Source of the DNA: Chitinophaga pinensis
GTDB lineage: Bacteria > Bacteroidota > Bacteroidia > Chitinophagales > Chitinophagaceae
NCBI RefSeq assembly: GCF_007896845.1
Contig: NZ_VOHS01000005.1
Span: forward strand, 248,001-312,000
Direction: 5' to 3'
DNA length: 64,000 nt
Part shown: positions 36,837 through 45,476 of the stretch, in pieces
Numbering within the stretch: the stretch's first letter is position 1
Layout: each line of letters begins with the position of its first letter
Translations under genes and position numbers: made by a program
The notes under the pieces: generated by a model
The model's input: only the letters and a program-made list of their open reading frames with translations
Database searches by the model: none
Told to the model about the DNA's origin: nothing

Positions 36837-38999
36837 TTATGGCATGGGATTCAACCCTTCCCACATCACGTGCCATTTACCATTTTCTGGAATACCGGGC
36901 AATGCCACATTACAACCGTCATATCCTGCACACATGATGGCAATAGCCGTCAGCAATCCGCCATTCCCGGGCAGATACAGCCGCAGTCTTTCGTCCTGAT
37001 AGTTATGTCCGTTAACTAACCATGTATTCGTCTTTACCGGCATAAACAGTGCATCCATGGCCTTTTCAGGTAGCCCCAGACGGGTAGCTGTCATAGCGGT
37101 AAGCGGAAAATCCCAGCCCCAGGTTTCTTTCCAGTTCCATGACTGCCAGATCTTATTAAAAGTGCGATGCATTACGGCCGTATCTACATAAGGACGCGCC
37201 GGTAACATGCCCAGAGCACCGAATACGGCCGGATGATCTGTCATATAAGGAGGATTCGTATAAGAGTCCGGAGCGCTTTCGGCTGCCAGATACAATCCGT
37301 CTTGCTGAGGAAGTGCAGAAAGGCTATCCAGCACATTATCCCAGCGGGCATTACGGGGCATGCCCAGACGTACTCTCCATTCCTGCGCTGTAGATAATCC
37401 CCAGCGCCAATAGGCCAGTTCGAACGTTGCATTAAAAGTACTCTCCGGCTTGAAACGTTCCTGTGCCGGAATCATACCGGGGCCTAGTGTGTAGCGATGC
37501 TTAGCACTATCATATGTAGGATAGGAAGCCATGAAATCAGCTGTCGCAAATACGAGATCTTTGTATTTATTCAGTGTGCCTTTATCGTGATAATGACGAT
37601 AAAGCAGTTCTGTCATGTAAATAAAATGTGGTTGTTGCCATAGCAGAAATGCCCCTACAGAAGAAGGACTCTCATTACCCGCCGGATCGGTCATTTTCTG
37701 CCAGCGCACGCCTTCATAACCTTGTCTTTTTGCAATAGCGGCCGCTTTTTCAGCTACTTTATAATACCATTGCAGACACTTTTCCAGCATATCCGGCCGG
37801 TTCCAGAGAGCAAAATGGGCAGCATGCCACCAATGCATTTCAAGGTGTGGTTTTCCAAACCAGCTGTTATAGGTCAGTCCGGTTTCCTGTGGTGGTATAT
37901 TACCAGCACATTGTACCGCCATAAGATACTGGGATAAGATGATCCTTCTTTCCAGTTCGGTTGCTCTTGGATCTGTGCTGCCGGAGAAATCCACAGCACC
38001 TCCCTCCTGCCAGAAATGCTGCCAGTGGTCTTCGCTCAGCATCCGTACTACACCGAAATTAGGAATACTACGTCCTAATGGTATTTCTTCACTGAAACGG
38101 AAACTACATTCTATTACAGCACCGCTTGCAGCAGGAGTCAACAGATGATCATGTCTTTGTAACTGAGTGACGGTCATAGGTTCTGAACCAGACACTTTAA
38201 GATAGTAACGGTATTTATCCAGCACATGTTCCAGGGTAAAGGAACGTTGGTCATAATCGATGATACGGGAGGAATGTTTTTCAGGGAATTGTCTGTTGAC
38301 GCCCACATCCGAAAAAGTACCGGTCGGATAAGGGAAACGGACACGCAGTTTTATACGGCCCTCTTTTATCAGAGCAGATGATATTTTGACGGAGACAACA
38401 TCTGTTTCGGGATGTACCGCTGTGATTACGTCCACAGGCGTACCCTCCACTGTAAAATGACTTTTGACAATACCATTCCAGAGATCGAGTTCCTGATCAA
38501 TTCCTTTAATATCTGATAAGCTACAGGTAGTACCATTCTTCAGCGTAATAAGCATCCCCAGATTCCCCAATTGCAGCCGGTGTACATTCTGGCGGAACCA
38601 GTCGGATGCAGCTTTATTTCTTTCCGGCGTATTCCATTGCACAGCATAGGTAATATCACGGTTATCCAGATGATAGGATTTCAGACTTTCTTCAAAACGA
38701 TAACCGGCGGTATCCGTAAAGCTGTGCCATCCCCACTCTGATTGCGTTCCCAGCGGAACACCCTGGCTGTAGGCTTCAGGAAATGATTGCATACCGGTTA
38801 CATCCACCGTAAAAGCAAAGCCACCATTCCCCACGGTCAATGCCGAGAGAGAATCAAACTGTTTATTAATGACATGATGTCTTTGTACAAGGGCCATACG
38901 GTCTATACGTTCCTGACTACTGGCGGTAATGCCATTTAGCAGCAGAAAGACATATAGTGAAAGCGCAATCAGCCGGGCAGATGTTCTTTTATTCCTCAT
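36837..38999 (-). CDS. Exported (alpha/alpha)6-barrel glycosidase, GH65/GH95-like
   Basis: 720 residues with a signal peptide (about 1-29). The N-terminal half is beta-rich (SALTVGNGGFAFTVDVTGMQ; DVITAVHPETDVVSVKI), like the super-beta-sandwich of GH65 and GH95. The C-terminal half is helical: GLTYNSWFGKPHLEMHWWHA (about 370), PAGNESPSSVGAFLLWQQPH and ETWGWDFPLTAMTATRLG. A catalytic acid cannot be pointed to with certainty. Co-directional and 31 bases before GH105, so a role in plant polysaccharide breakdown is likely; exact family open. Confidence 0.75.
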   Translation of the reverse strand: MRNKRTSARLIALSLYVFLLLNGITASSQERIDRMALVQRHHVINKQFDSLSALTVGNGGFAFTVDVTGMQSFPEAYSQGVPLGTQSEWGWHSFTDTAGYRFEESLKSYHLDNRDITYAVQWNTPERNKAASDWFRQNVHRLQLGNLGMLITLKNGTTCSLSDIKGIDQELDLWNGIVKSHFTVEGTPVDVITAVHPETDVVSVKISSALIKEGRIKLRVRFPYPTGTFSDVGVNRQFPEKHSSRIIDYDQRSFTLEHVLDKYRYYLKVSGSEPMTVTQLQRHDHLLTPAASGAVIECSFRFSEEIPLGRSIPNFGVVRMLSEDHWQHFWQEGGAVDFSGSTDPRATELERRIILSQYLMAVQCAGNIPPQETGLTYNSWFGKPHLEMHWWHAAHFALWNRPDMLEKCLQWYYKVAEKAAAIAKRQGYEGVRWQKMTDPAGNESPSSVGAFLLWQQPHFIYMTELLYRHYHDKGTLNKYKDLVFATADFMASYPTYDSAKHRYTLGPGMIPAQERFKPESTFNATFELAYWRWGLSTAQEWRVRLGMPRNARWDNVLDSLSALPQQDGLYLAAESAPDSYTNPPYMTDHPAVFGALGMLPARPYVDTAVMHRTFNKIWQSWNWKETWGWDFPLTAMTATRLGLPEKAMDALFMPVKTNTWLVNGHNYQDERLRLYLPGNGGLLTAIAIMCAGYDGCNVALPGIPENGKWHVMWEGLNPMP

Positions 39000-39132
39000 C
39001 GTGGAAACACATTTCGATAAATGTATGGAAACGTTTGCGCAAAAACGGATTATTAATTTGCAATATCTCTGTTAACAAAGTATCCTACAGTGTCCTACTG
39101 ACAACTGGAACGGATTTTATAATTTAGTCTGT

Positions 39133-40194
39133 ATGAAAACAATATCCTTTCTCAAATCAGCCGTCTGGCTGCTGATAATGTGCAGCAGCATACGGGCAGG
39201 CGCCAGTACTATAGCTAATGAAGACAGCCTTCATCAGGAAAAATATGTACTTGTTATACATGGCGGAGCCGGCACTATCCTGAAAAAAAATATGACACCA
39301 CAAAAGGAGGCGGCTTATACTGCTGGTTTACGCGATGCACTAAATGCTGGTTATAAGGCAATACAGGCAGGAAAAAGTAGTCTGGATGCTGTGGAAGCTA
39401 CGATCAGGGTACTCGAAGATAATCCGTTGTTCAATGCGGGTAAAGGTGCGGTGTTCACACATGATGGCCGTAATGAAATGGATGCTGCCATCATGAATGG
39501 TAAAACACTGGAAGCAGGGTCTGTGGCAGGGGTATCAACAATCCGTAATCCTATAACGGCAGCAAGAGCGGTAATGGAAAAATCAGAACATGTGATGATG
39601 ACTGGTCGTGGAGCAGAACAATTTGCGAAAGAGGCCGGACTGGAAATAGTAGATCCTTCTTATTTCCGGACACAGGAACGCTGGGAAGGATTACAAAAAG
39701 CACTACGTGAAGATTCTATCAAGAGTAAGCTGGACCACAGTTACAGTCCTGCCGGCAAGCTTGGCATTGAGAATATCGATAACAAATTTGGTACTGTAGG
39801 CGCTGTGGCGTTGGATAAAGCAGGTAATCTGGCAGCCGGCACCTCTACCGGAGGTATGACAAATAAGAAATACGGACGTGTGGGAGATGCACCTATTATC
39901 GGAGCGGGCACTTATGCTAATAATAATACAGTCGCTATTTCATGTACCGGATGGGGAGAGTTTTTTATCCGCAATGTAGTAGCACACGACCTATCTGCGC
40001 TGATGGAATATAAAGGGTTAACAGTACAGGAGGCCGGAAAGGCCGTGATAGATAAAGTAGGTAAATCAGGCGGTAATGGTGGATTGATTGCGTTGGATAA
40101 AGAAGGGAATGCTGCACTTCCTTTTAATACGGAGGGGATGTACAGAGGTATGGTGACTGCCGATGGTAAAATCACTATTGAGATCTACAAATAA
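39133..40194 (+). CDS. Isoaspartyl peptidase/L-asparaginase (Ntn hydrolase)
   Basis: 353 residues with a signal peptide (about 1-25), so it is periplasmic. The plant-type family is made as a precursor and self-cleaves before a Thr; the site is in FGTVGAVALDKAGNLAAGTS (Thr near 219). Other marks: VIHGGAGTI, DAVEATIRVLEDNPLFNAGKG, DAAIMNGKTLEAGSVAGV and TSTGGMTNKKYGRVGDAPIIGAGTYA. It cleaves isoaspartyl dipeptides and asparagine. Single gene, divergent from the 36837-38999 glycosidase, with its own terminator. Confidence 0.93.
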   Translation: MKTISFLKSAVWLLIMCSSIRAGASTIANEDSLHQEKYVLVIHGGAGTILKKNMTPQKEAAYTAGLRDALNAGYKAIQAGKSSLDAVEATIRVLEDNPLFNAGKGAVFTHDGRNEMDAAIMNGKTLEAGSVAGVSTIRNPITAARAVMEKSEHVMMTGRGAEQFAKEAGLEIVDPSYFRTQERWEGLQKALREDSIKSKLDHSYSPAGKLGIENIDNKFGTVGAVALDKAGNLAAGTSTGGMTNKKYGRVGDAPIIGAGTYANNNTVAISCTGWGEFFIRNVVAHDLSALMEYKGLTVQEAGKAVIDKVGKSGGNGGLIALDKEGNAALPFNTEGMYRGMVTADGKITIEIYK

Positions 40195-40212
40195 GCAGGT
40201 TTAGACTAAGGT

Positions 40213-40252
40213 CCGGGAAACTCCAGGACGGAGTTCCCCGGTTTACTTTTTC
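40213..40252 (+). terminator. Terminator after the isoaspartyl peptidase
   Basis: CCGGGAAACTCC pairs with GGAGTTCCCCGG (one mismatch) around a 5-base loop, followed by TTTACTTTTT. Confidence 0.8.
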
Positions 40253-40316
40253 AGTTAGTATAGGGTGTTAGGATATAGTCAATAATGCTTTTAACGGCTA
40301 ACGGATCCACGACAGA

Positions 40317-40649
40317 TTAATTCAAAAAGTTAAACCTGTTCTCAAACAATTTTCCAACTCCGGGGACAGGGCTTAGAATATCCTTTGATGCTGCAACAGC
40401 ACCAAAAGTCATTAAGACCAATGGAAGAAGGCCGGCAACCGCTAATATTGAGCCTATTGAAGGGAGTATTGCTGAGATAATCTGAATTGCTATCCACAAA
40501 ACCGCAGCGAATATAAATATGCCCAGTGCCTGATTCAGGTGGTATTGAACCAGCCTGCTTTTATCAGGACTGTTTCTATACCGGACATAGGTATACAACC
40601 ATCCGATCAACGTGATGTAGGCAATAGTAGCCAACGTTTGGTTTTTCAT
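40317..40649 (-). CDS. Small membrane protein, DUF4870-like
   Basis: 110 residues with three hydrophobic segments (about 5-20, 40-60, 70-92). The segment LVQYHLNQALGIFIFAAVLW is typical of DUF4870/Tic20-like small membrane proteins. It lies on the same strand as the YiaA/YiaB protein, 83 bases downstream. Role unknown. Confidence 0.7.
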   Translation of the reverse strand: MKNQTLATIAYITLIGWLYTYVRYRNSPDKSRLVQYHLNQALGIFIFAAVLWIAIQIISAILPSIGSILAVAGLLPLVLMTFGAVAASKDILSPVPGVGKLFENRFNFLN

Positions 40650-40732
40650 AAAAGATATGGTTTAAATTTTTGCGGCCCGGGCGACAGTATTGCTACCGTG
40701 GCCTGCCTTTGTGCCATCAATATCAGGGTGGG

Positions 40733-41158
40733 TTACCTTTCAGAAGTTGTGTCTATGGTTCCGGTACCGGCTTTTGCAGCCTGCGTATCGCGTGTATTTT
40801 TCTGTACGCTGATAGCACCAAAGATGCTCAGCAGGAAGGCGAAGGCGTAGAATCCTTTCTCACTTGGCAGTAATGTCGCATTCCATAAACCTACTGTCAG
40901 CAGAACGATGCAGAGTAGGGTCGATACCCAGCTAAGACCATAATAAATGTCTGTTACCGGGATACCTTCAAGACGGTCTCTTACACATTTCTGCACAGAG
41001 ACGCCGGCAAAAAGGCCATACATGAGTATGGTAAAATAGTAGCCTTTTTCATTGAGCTGCATTGCTGCGTTCCACAGCCCAATTACATAACCTACCACTC
41101 CAATCAATAGTGCGAGCCAGGAGGTAGCAATAAAGGCAAGTGACGGTTTCTGCTTCAT
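40733..41158 (-). CDS. YiaA/YiaB family inner-membrane protein
   Basis: 141 residues with four hydrophobic helices arranged as two YiaAB repeats: [20 protein letters not shown] (about 27-46) and [20 protein letters not shown] (about 93-112). The repeat GLWNAxLxxxEKGFY is the family signature. Function unknown. It is divergent from the SpeD-like gene, with a 119-base gap holding both promoters. Confidence 0.88.
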   Translation of the reverse strand: MKQKPSLAFIATSWLALLIGVVGYVIGLWNAAMQLNEKGYYFTILMYGLFAGVSVQKCVRDRLEGIPVTDIYYGLSWVSTLLCIVLLTVGLWNATLLPSEKGFYAFAFLLSIFGAISVQKNTRDTQAAKAGTGTIDTTSER

Positions 41159-41277
41159 TTATGTTGTGTACTGATTCGGTGTCAAAAGTAGATCAAAAAG
41201 TAACTGCCTGGAATAGCGGTTTTCAGGTATAAATCGTCAGGATTCATTATTTTGGTACCGAATTATCCAGGATACTT

Positions 41278-41631
41278 ATGCACTACAACAAGGGAACCCA
41301 CCTGATTGCGACCCTGTATACAACTGAGCATCAATTACTTAATACTTTTGAAGCATTCAGAATATTGACAGATGACCTCATCGGGACACACCAGTTACAA
41401 AAGCTGGGAGAAGTATACCATAACTTTAGCCCTTCCGGTTATACCGGTGTCGTATGTCTGAGCGAAAGTCATCTTTCTATACATACCTGGCCGGAACATG
41501 GCAAGATCAATATTGATATATACCTGAGCAATTATCTCCGGAACAATGACGGTACGGTAGATAAACTATACAGCGCGATCAAAGATCATTTTAATGCGAC
41601 TGTCGAACAGGAACAATTCCTCAAACGCTAA
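41278..41631 (+). CDS. speD: SpeD-like S-adenosylmethionine decarboxylase homologue
   Basis: 117 residues, the length of class 1B AdoMetDC proenzymes, which self-cleave before a Ser to make a pyruvoyl cofactor. The cleavage site LSESHLSIHTWPE is intact (Glu63-Ser64), and His69 matches the processing His. In alignment by eye with Bacillus SpeD (IDVYTCG), the proton-donor Cys falls on Ser84 (IDIYLSN). This changed residue makes true AdoMet decarboxylation doubtful; some SpeD homologues have become arginine or ornithine decarboxylases. First gene of an operon with a spermidine-synthase-like enzyme; next gene starts 4 bases after the stop. Confidence 0.85.
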   Translation: MHYNKGTHLIATLYTTEHQLLNTFEAFRILTDDLIGTHQLQKLGEVYHNFSPSGYTGVVCLSESHLSIHTWPEHGKINIDIYLSNYLRNNDGTVDKLYSAIKDHFNATVEQEQFLKR

Positions 41632-41635
41632 ACAA

Positions 41636-43540
41636 ATGACTGTGATCCCATCTATCTATCAATGCCCGAACTGTAGCCGTGTTGTTAATTTCTCCTCTCC
41701 TCACACAACCGTTAAAGTATGCGAATGCGGAACGGTGATCAACAGGATGAGTGACGGCTCCATTCTACCCCGGCCATTCCGGACCATTACGGATAAAGCA
41801 TCCGTGATTGCCCCCGGCACTACCGGACAATGGAACGGGAAGAAATTTACTGTTACCGGACGCTTCAGAATATGGACCGAAGAAACTGTTTTCAGCTACT
41901 GGACAATCATCTTTCAGGATGAAACGGCCGCCTATCTTGCTGAAGGATATGGCATGTATGCCATTTATATTCCCAAAAAATCGCCTCCTGAGCTTGCCGG
42001 AGACAATATCAGAAGCATAGCGCCCGGCAAGAAGAAATTAATGTTTGGGGAGGAGTATATGCTGTTGCGTAAGGACACCGCTAAACTATGGGAAGTAGAA
42101 GGCGAACTGTATATTCCGGAATGTAACACTACGTTTCTGACCTATGATTTTTCCAGTCCGTCGGGTAGAATCATACATATAATAGAGTACTGGCCACGCA
42201 TACAACCTGCATTCGAAGTACATCACACTGATTTTACCAGTCTTGCACTGGCAAACACCCGCCCATATGAAAATAGTGGCAGATCGTTTAAATGTAACTG
42301 TGGGTATAATAACCATGTAGCGACCTTCCCATTTGCACAAAGCACGGTGTGTACCGGCTGTGGTAACTGGTATGTATACAAGAACCAGCTTGAGTTTGTC
42401 AAAGTTGGGCAGGGAAATACCATGACTCCCCAGCCAGTCATTAAGGTAGGTGCAAAAGGTATTATAAAAGGGATATCTTATACAGTCACCGGTTATATCA
42501 TGAAGGAGGAACGTAATTCCTATCACGCCCGGTGGACAGAATACGCCCTGTTTAATGAAAAAGAAGGCTTTGCCTTTCTGAGCGTTTATGCCGGCCACTG
42601 GATATACCTGCGCGAGCAGGGGAAAACGCCCGTACCGGATACGATTGGAACAGATGGCTTCAGATATGATGGACGTGATTTTGATCTGTACAATGATTAT
42701 TCTTTTAAGGTGATATGCGGAAAAGGAGAATTCCCGGGTAATCCTTTCAATGATGGTCACATTAAGTGCTGGGAGTTTATAGCGCCGCCTGTCATGTGGG
42801 CCAGAGAGCAGAGTCCGGAAGAAGGAATCGTTTGGTTTAAAGGAACCCATATTGCCGCAAAAGATGTCAAAGACGCGTTTGGAGACGCAGTAACACTTCC
42901 TAAGCAGGATGGCATCGGTATGTTAAAGCCTAATGGCTATATCAACCTCAAAGAGATGTTGAAGTACACTCTGGTTGCCATTCTCGTACTGATAGTAGTG
43001 CATCTTGCCACTACGAGTGGCAGCAAACAGGAAGTGCTGATCGACAAAGAGCTTTATTTCTACGATTCATCCAATGTACATAGTGCGGTAGTAGGTGATG
43101 TACACCTGGACAAACGCAGCAGTAATGTCATGCTGACCATCACCTCTTCTGTGGATAACTCCTGGGTTGAGGTAGAAGCTACGCTGGTCAACAAAAAAGA
43201 CGGCACTGAATATAGTGTAAGTAAAGGTGTTGAATATTATAGCGGAGTATCAGAAGGAGAACGCTGGAGTGAGGGTAGTCAGGATGCCAAAGTATACCTG
43301 AATAGTATACCCAGAGGAGATTATACCGTACAACTCAGTGCTACACGTGAGCAAGGGGCCTTCCCTGTACGTTCTTATCATGTTACAGCATACTATGACG
43401 TATCGAATTTGCACAACCTGTTTATTTGTATAGGGCTGTTACTGATATGGCCTGTCTTTAAATATATTTTCACATACTACAGCGAAAAGAACCGCTGGTC
43501 CAATAGTTCATACTCAAGGTTTAACTATGAATCTGAATAA
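41636..43540 (+). CDS. DUF4178 membrane protein with zinc ribbons
   Basis: 634 residues from the ATG at 41636, 4 bases after speD; the frame is open 14 codons upstream but overlaps speD. Two zinc-ribbon-like Cys clusters (CPNCSRVV...CECG at about 8-32; CNCGYNNHV...CTGCG near 220-245) each precede a DUF4178 beta domain (about 60-200 and 275-430; WTEETVFSYWTIIFQDET is typical). Two membrane helices lie near 440-460 and 615-632 with a periplasmic domain between. DUF4178 proteins are found beside SpeD, DUF350 and SpeE-like genes. Biochemical role unknown. Confidence 0.85.
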   Translation: MTVIPSIYQCPNCSRVVNFSSPHTTVKVCECGTVINRMSDGSILPRPFRTITDKASVIAPGTTGQWNGKKFTVTGRFRIWTEETVFSYWTIIFQDETAAYLAEGYGMYAIYIPKKSPPELAGDNIRSIAPGKKKLMFGEEYMLLRKDTAKLWEVEGELYIPECNTTFLTYDFSSPSGRIIHIIEYWPRIQPAFEVHHTDFTSLALANTRPYENSGRSFKCNCGYNNHVATFPFAQSTVCTGCGNWYVYKNQLEFVKVGQGNTMTPQPVIKVGAKGIIKGISYTVTGYIMKEERNSYHARWTEYALFNEKEGFAFLSVYAGHWIYLREQGKTPVPDTIGTDGFRYDGRDFDLYNDYSFKVICGKGEFPGNPFNDGHIKCWEFIAPPVMWAREQSPEEGIVWFKGTHIAAKDVKDAFGDAVTLPKQDGIGMLKPNGYINLKEMLKYTLVAILVLIVVHLATTSGSKQEVLIDKELYFYDSSNVHSAVVGDVHLDKRSSNVMLTITSSVDNSWVEVEATLVNKKDGTEYSVSKGVEYYSGVSEGERWSEGSQDAKVYLNSIPRGDYTVQLSATREQGAFPVRSYHVTAYYDVSNLHNLFICIGLLLIWPVFKYIFTYYSEKNRWSNSSYSRFNYESE

Positions 43541-43712
43541 TTTCAATCCCTTCAAGGAGGATTCTTCCATGTTTCCATTCCGTTGGTTCCTCCTTATTCT
43601 GGCACTGTTAAGCGGCGTGTTACTGTATTCTGATTCCAGCGGGTATCGTCTGTTTTCCGGCTCCGGACAACAGCAATGGAACGCTTCCGGTCAGCAGCAT
43701 TTTCATAAATAA
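43527..43712 (+). CDS. Small single-pass membrane protein of the polyamine-type operon
   Basis: 61 residues, overlapping the DUF4178 gene by 14 bases, so translationally coupled. One membrane helix (FRWFLLILALLSGVLLY, about 18-34) and a short Ser/Gly/Gln-rich tail ending QQHFHK. No family is recognised. It lies 18 bases before DUF350. Confidence 0.65.
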   Translation: MNLNNFNPFKEDSSMFPFRWFLLILALLSGVLLYSDSSGYRLFSGSGQQQWNASGQQHFHK

Positions 43713-43730
43713 TCTAACAAACAACCTAAT

Positions 43731-43934
43731 ATGACAAACGCACTACTCAACTCTATTCTGTATTCCTTCATTGGTATCGCTATTCTCGTGATTGTCTTTA
43801 TACTGGTGGAAGTTCTGACACCAAGACATAACCTCCGTAAAGAGATCATGGACAATCAGAACATGGCGGTAGCTGTACTGGCGGGCTTTTTCATGCTGGC
43901 AATGGCGATCATTATTGCTTCTGCTATTCACTAA
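43731..43934 (+). CDS. DUF350 membrane protein
   Basis: 67 residues, two helices (ILYSFIGIAILVIVFILVEVL; NMAVAVLAGFFMLAMAIIIASAI) joined by the characteristic TPRHNLRKEIMDNQN loop. This equals one DUF350 unit; E. coli YjfL carries two. DUF350 genes occur with SpeD/SpeE-like, ATP-grasp and PspA genes in other bacteria, in systems proposed to attach polyamines to lipids or proteins. It lies 12 bases before the SpeE-like gene. Confidence 0.85.
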   Translation: MTNALLNSILYSFIGIAILVIVFILVEVLTPRHNLRKEIMDNQNMAVAVLAGFFMLAMAIIIASAIH

Positions 43935-43946
43935 GTAAACGAAACG

Positions 43947-45473
43947 ATGTCTAAAAAAGAAAACGGCGCACAGTGGCTGTTACTGACGGCAGTATTTGTT
44001 ATTGCCACCTGTGGATTGATTTATGAACTGGTAGCTGGTACGCTGGCTTCTTACCTGCTGGGGGATAGTATTACACAGTTCAGCACTATTATCGGCGTGT
44101 ACCTGTTTTCTATGGGAATAGGTTCCTTCCTGTCTAAGTACTTCAGCAAAAACCTGCTGGCCTGGTTCATCAGGATAGAGTTGCTGGTAGGACTGGTAGG
44201 AGGGTTCAGTTCCGCCTTATTATTTATCATGTTTCCGCTGGCAGCGTCTTTCCGCCTGATACTATATGCCATCGTGCTGATTACCGGCATACTGGTAGGG
44301 CTGGAAATACCACTACTGATGCGGATACTGGAAAAGAAGGTGGAATTTAAAGAACTGGTAAGCCGGGTCTTTACCTTTGACTATATCGGCGCTTTGCTGG
44401 CGTCGCTGATCTTTCCGCTATTGCTGGTACCACATCTCGGGCTGATCAGAACCTCTCTCTTTTTCGGCATCCTGAATGTCGGCGTGGGGTGGTATCTGGC
44501 ATATAAATTTTCAGGAGAAGTACGACAGGCCGGGCTGTTAAAGGTAAGTGCCATCATCCTGTTATTGTCTCAGCTGGTATGTTTTGTCTTTTCAGAAAAG
44601 ATCATGACCTACAGCGAAGCCATGACCTATGATGATAATGTTGTGTACTCTACCTCTACACCGTATCAGCGTATTGTGATTACTAAAAATAAGCATGAAC
44701 TGCGGCTTTTCCTTAATGGAAATCTGCAGTTCAGTACTGCTGACGAATACCGTTATCATGAAGCATTGGTACATCCCACTTTTTCTTCTCTCAGCAATCC
44801 GGAACAGGTACTGGTATTGGGTGGCGGAGACGGACTGGCTGTGAGGGAGATACTGAAATATCCGGCTGTAAAGCAGATAACCCTCGTCGATCTCGATCCC
44901 GCCATGACAAAGCTGTTTTCTAAACAGCGTATGTTAACCATGCTGAATGACTCTTCCCTGCTGAATCCGAAAGTACAGGTACATAATGCAGACGCATTTA
45001 CCTGGTTGCGGAACAACAAGACGAAATTTGATGCGATCGTTGTTGACTTTCCCGACCCTTCTAACTTCTCTATCGGAAAGTTATACAGCACGACCTTTTA
45101 TCAATTGTTGAAACATGCACTACGCCCGGAGGGCATTGCTGTTATTCAGAGCACTTCTCCATATGTTGCCCCTAAAAGTTTCTGGTGCGTAGACACTACC
45201 TTAAGAGCGGTAGGTCTGCATACAATTGCTTATCATAACTATGTTCCTTCTTTTGGTGAATGGGGATATATTATGGCTACTCCACAGGAGCCACATCAAT
45301 GGTTCAGTCATATACCAGCTCCGCTGAAATTCCTTAATCCAACCACGCTTCAGCAGATGCTTACTTTTCCTGAAGACATGAAAGCGCATCAGTTGCTCGA
45401 CATCAATAAACTCAATAATCAGGCACTGGTAAAATATTTCGAAGAAGAATGGAGTAAATATCTTGAACGTTAA
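43947..45473 (+). CDS. speE: Membrane-anchored spermidine synthase-like protein
   Basis: 508 residues. The first 210 residues hold about seven hydrophobic helices (starting AVFVIATCGLIYELVAGTLA), and the remainder is a Rossmann methyltransferase-like domain: NLQFSTADEYRYHEALVHP, VLVLGGGDGLAVREILKYP (AdoMet-binding loop near 291-309), LVDLDPAMTKLF, and the catalytic VDFPDPSNFSIGKLYSTTFY. Aminopropyltransferases of this type transfer an aminopropyl group from decarboxylated AdoMet to an amine. Membrane-anchored versions are common but little studied. The FAD enzyme starts 4 bases later. Confidence 0.88.
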   Translation: MSKKENGAQWLLLTAVFVIATCGLIYELVAGTLASYLLGDSITQFSTIIGVYLFSMGIGSFLSKYFSKNLLAWFIRIELLVGLVGGFSSALLFIMFPLAASFRLILYAIVLITGILVGLEIPLLMRILEKKVEFKELVSRVFTFDYIGALLASLIFPLLLVPHLGLIRTSLFFGILNVGVGWYLAYKFSGEVRQAGLLKVSAIILLLSQLVCFVFSEKIMTYSEAMTYDDNVVYSTSTPYQRIVITKNKHELRLFLNGNLQFSTADEYRYHEALVHPTFSSLSNPEQVLVLGGGDGLAVREILKYPAVKQITLVDLDPAMTKLFSKQRMLTMLNDSSLLNPKVQVHNADAFTWLRNNKTKFDAIVVDFPDPSNFSIGKLYSTTFYQLLKHALRPEGIAVIQSTSPYVAPKSFWCVDTTLRAVGLHTIAYHNYVPSFGEWGYIMATPQEPHQWFSHIPAPLKFLNPTTLQQMLTFPEDMKAHQLLDINKLNNQALVKYFEEEWSKYLER

Positions 45474-45476
45474 GAT

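Noticed and set aside
39034..39050. LacI-type operator around AAACGTTT
   Set aside because: Only the 8-base core is symmetric; flanks do not match and no LacI gene is near.
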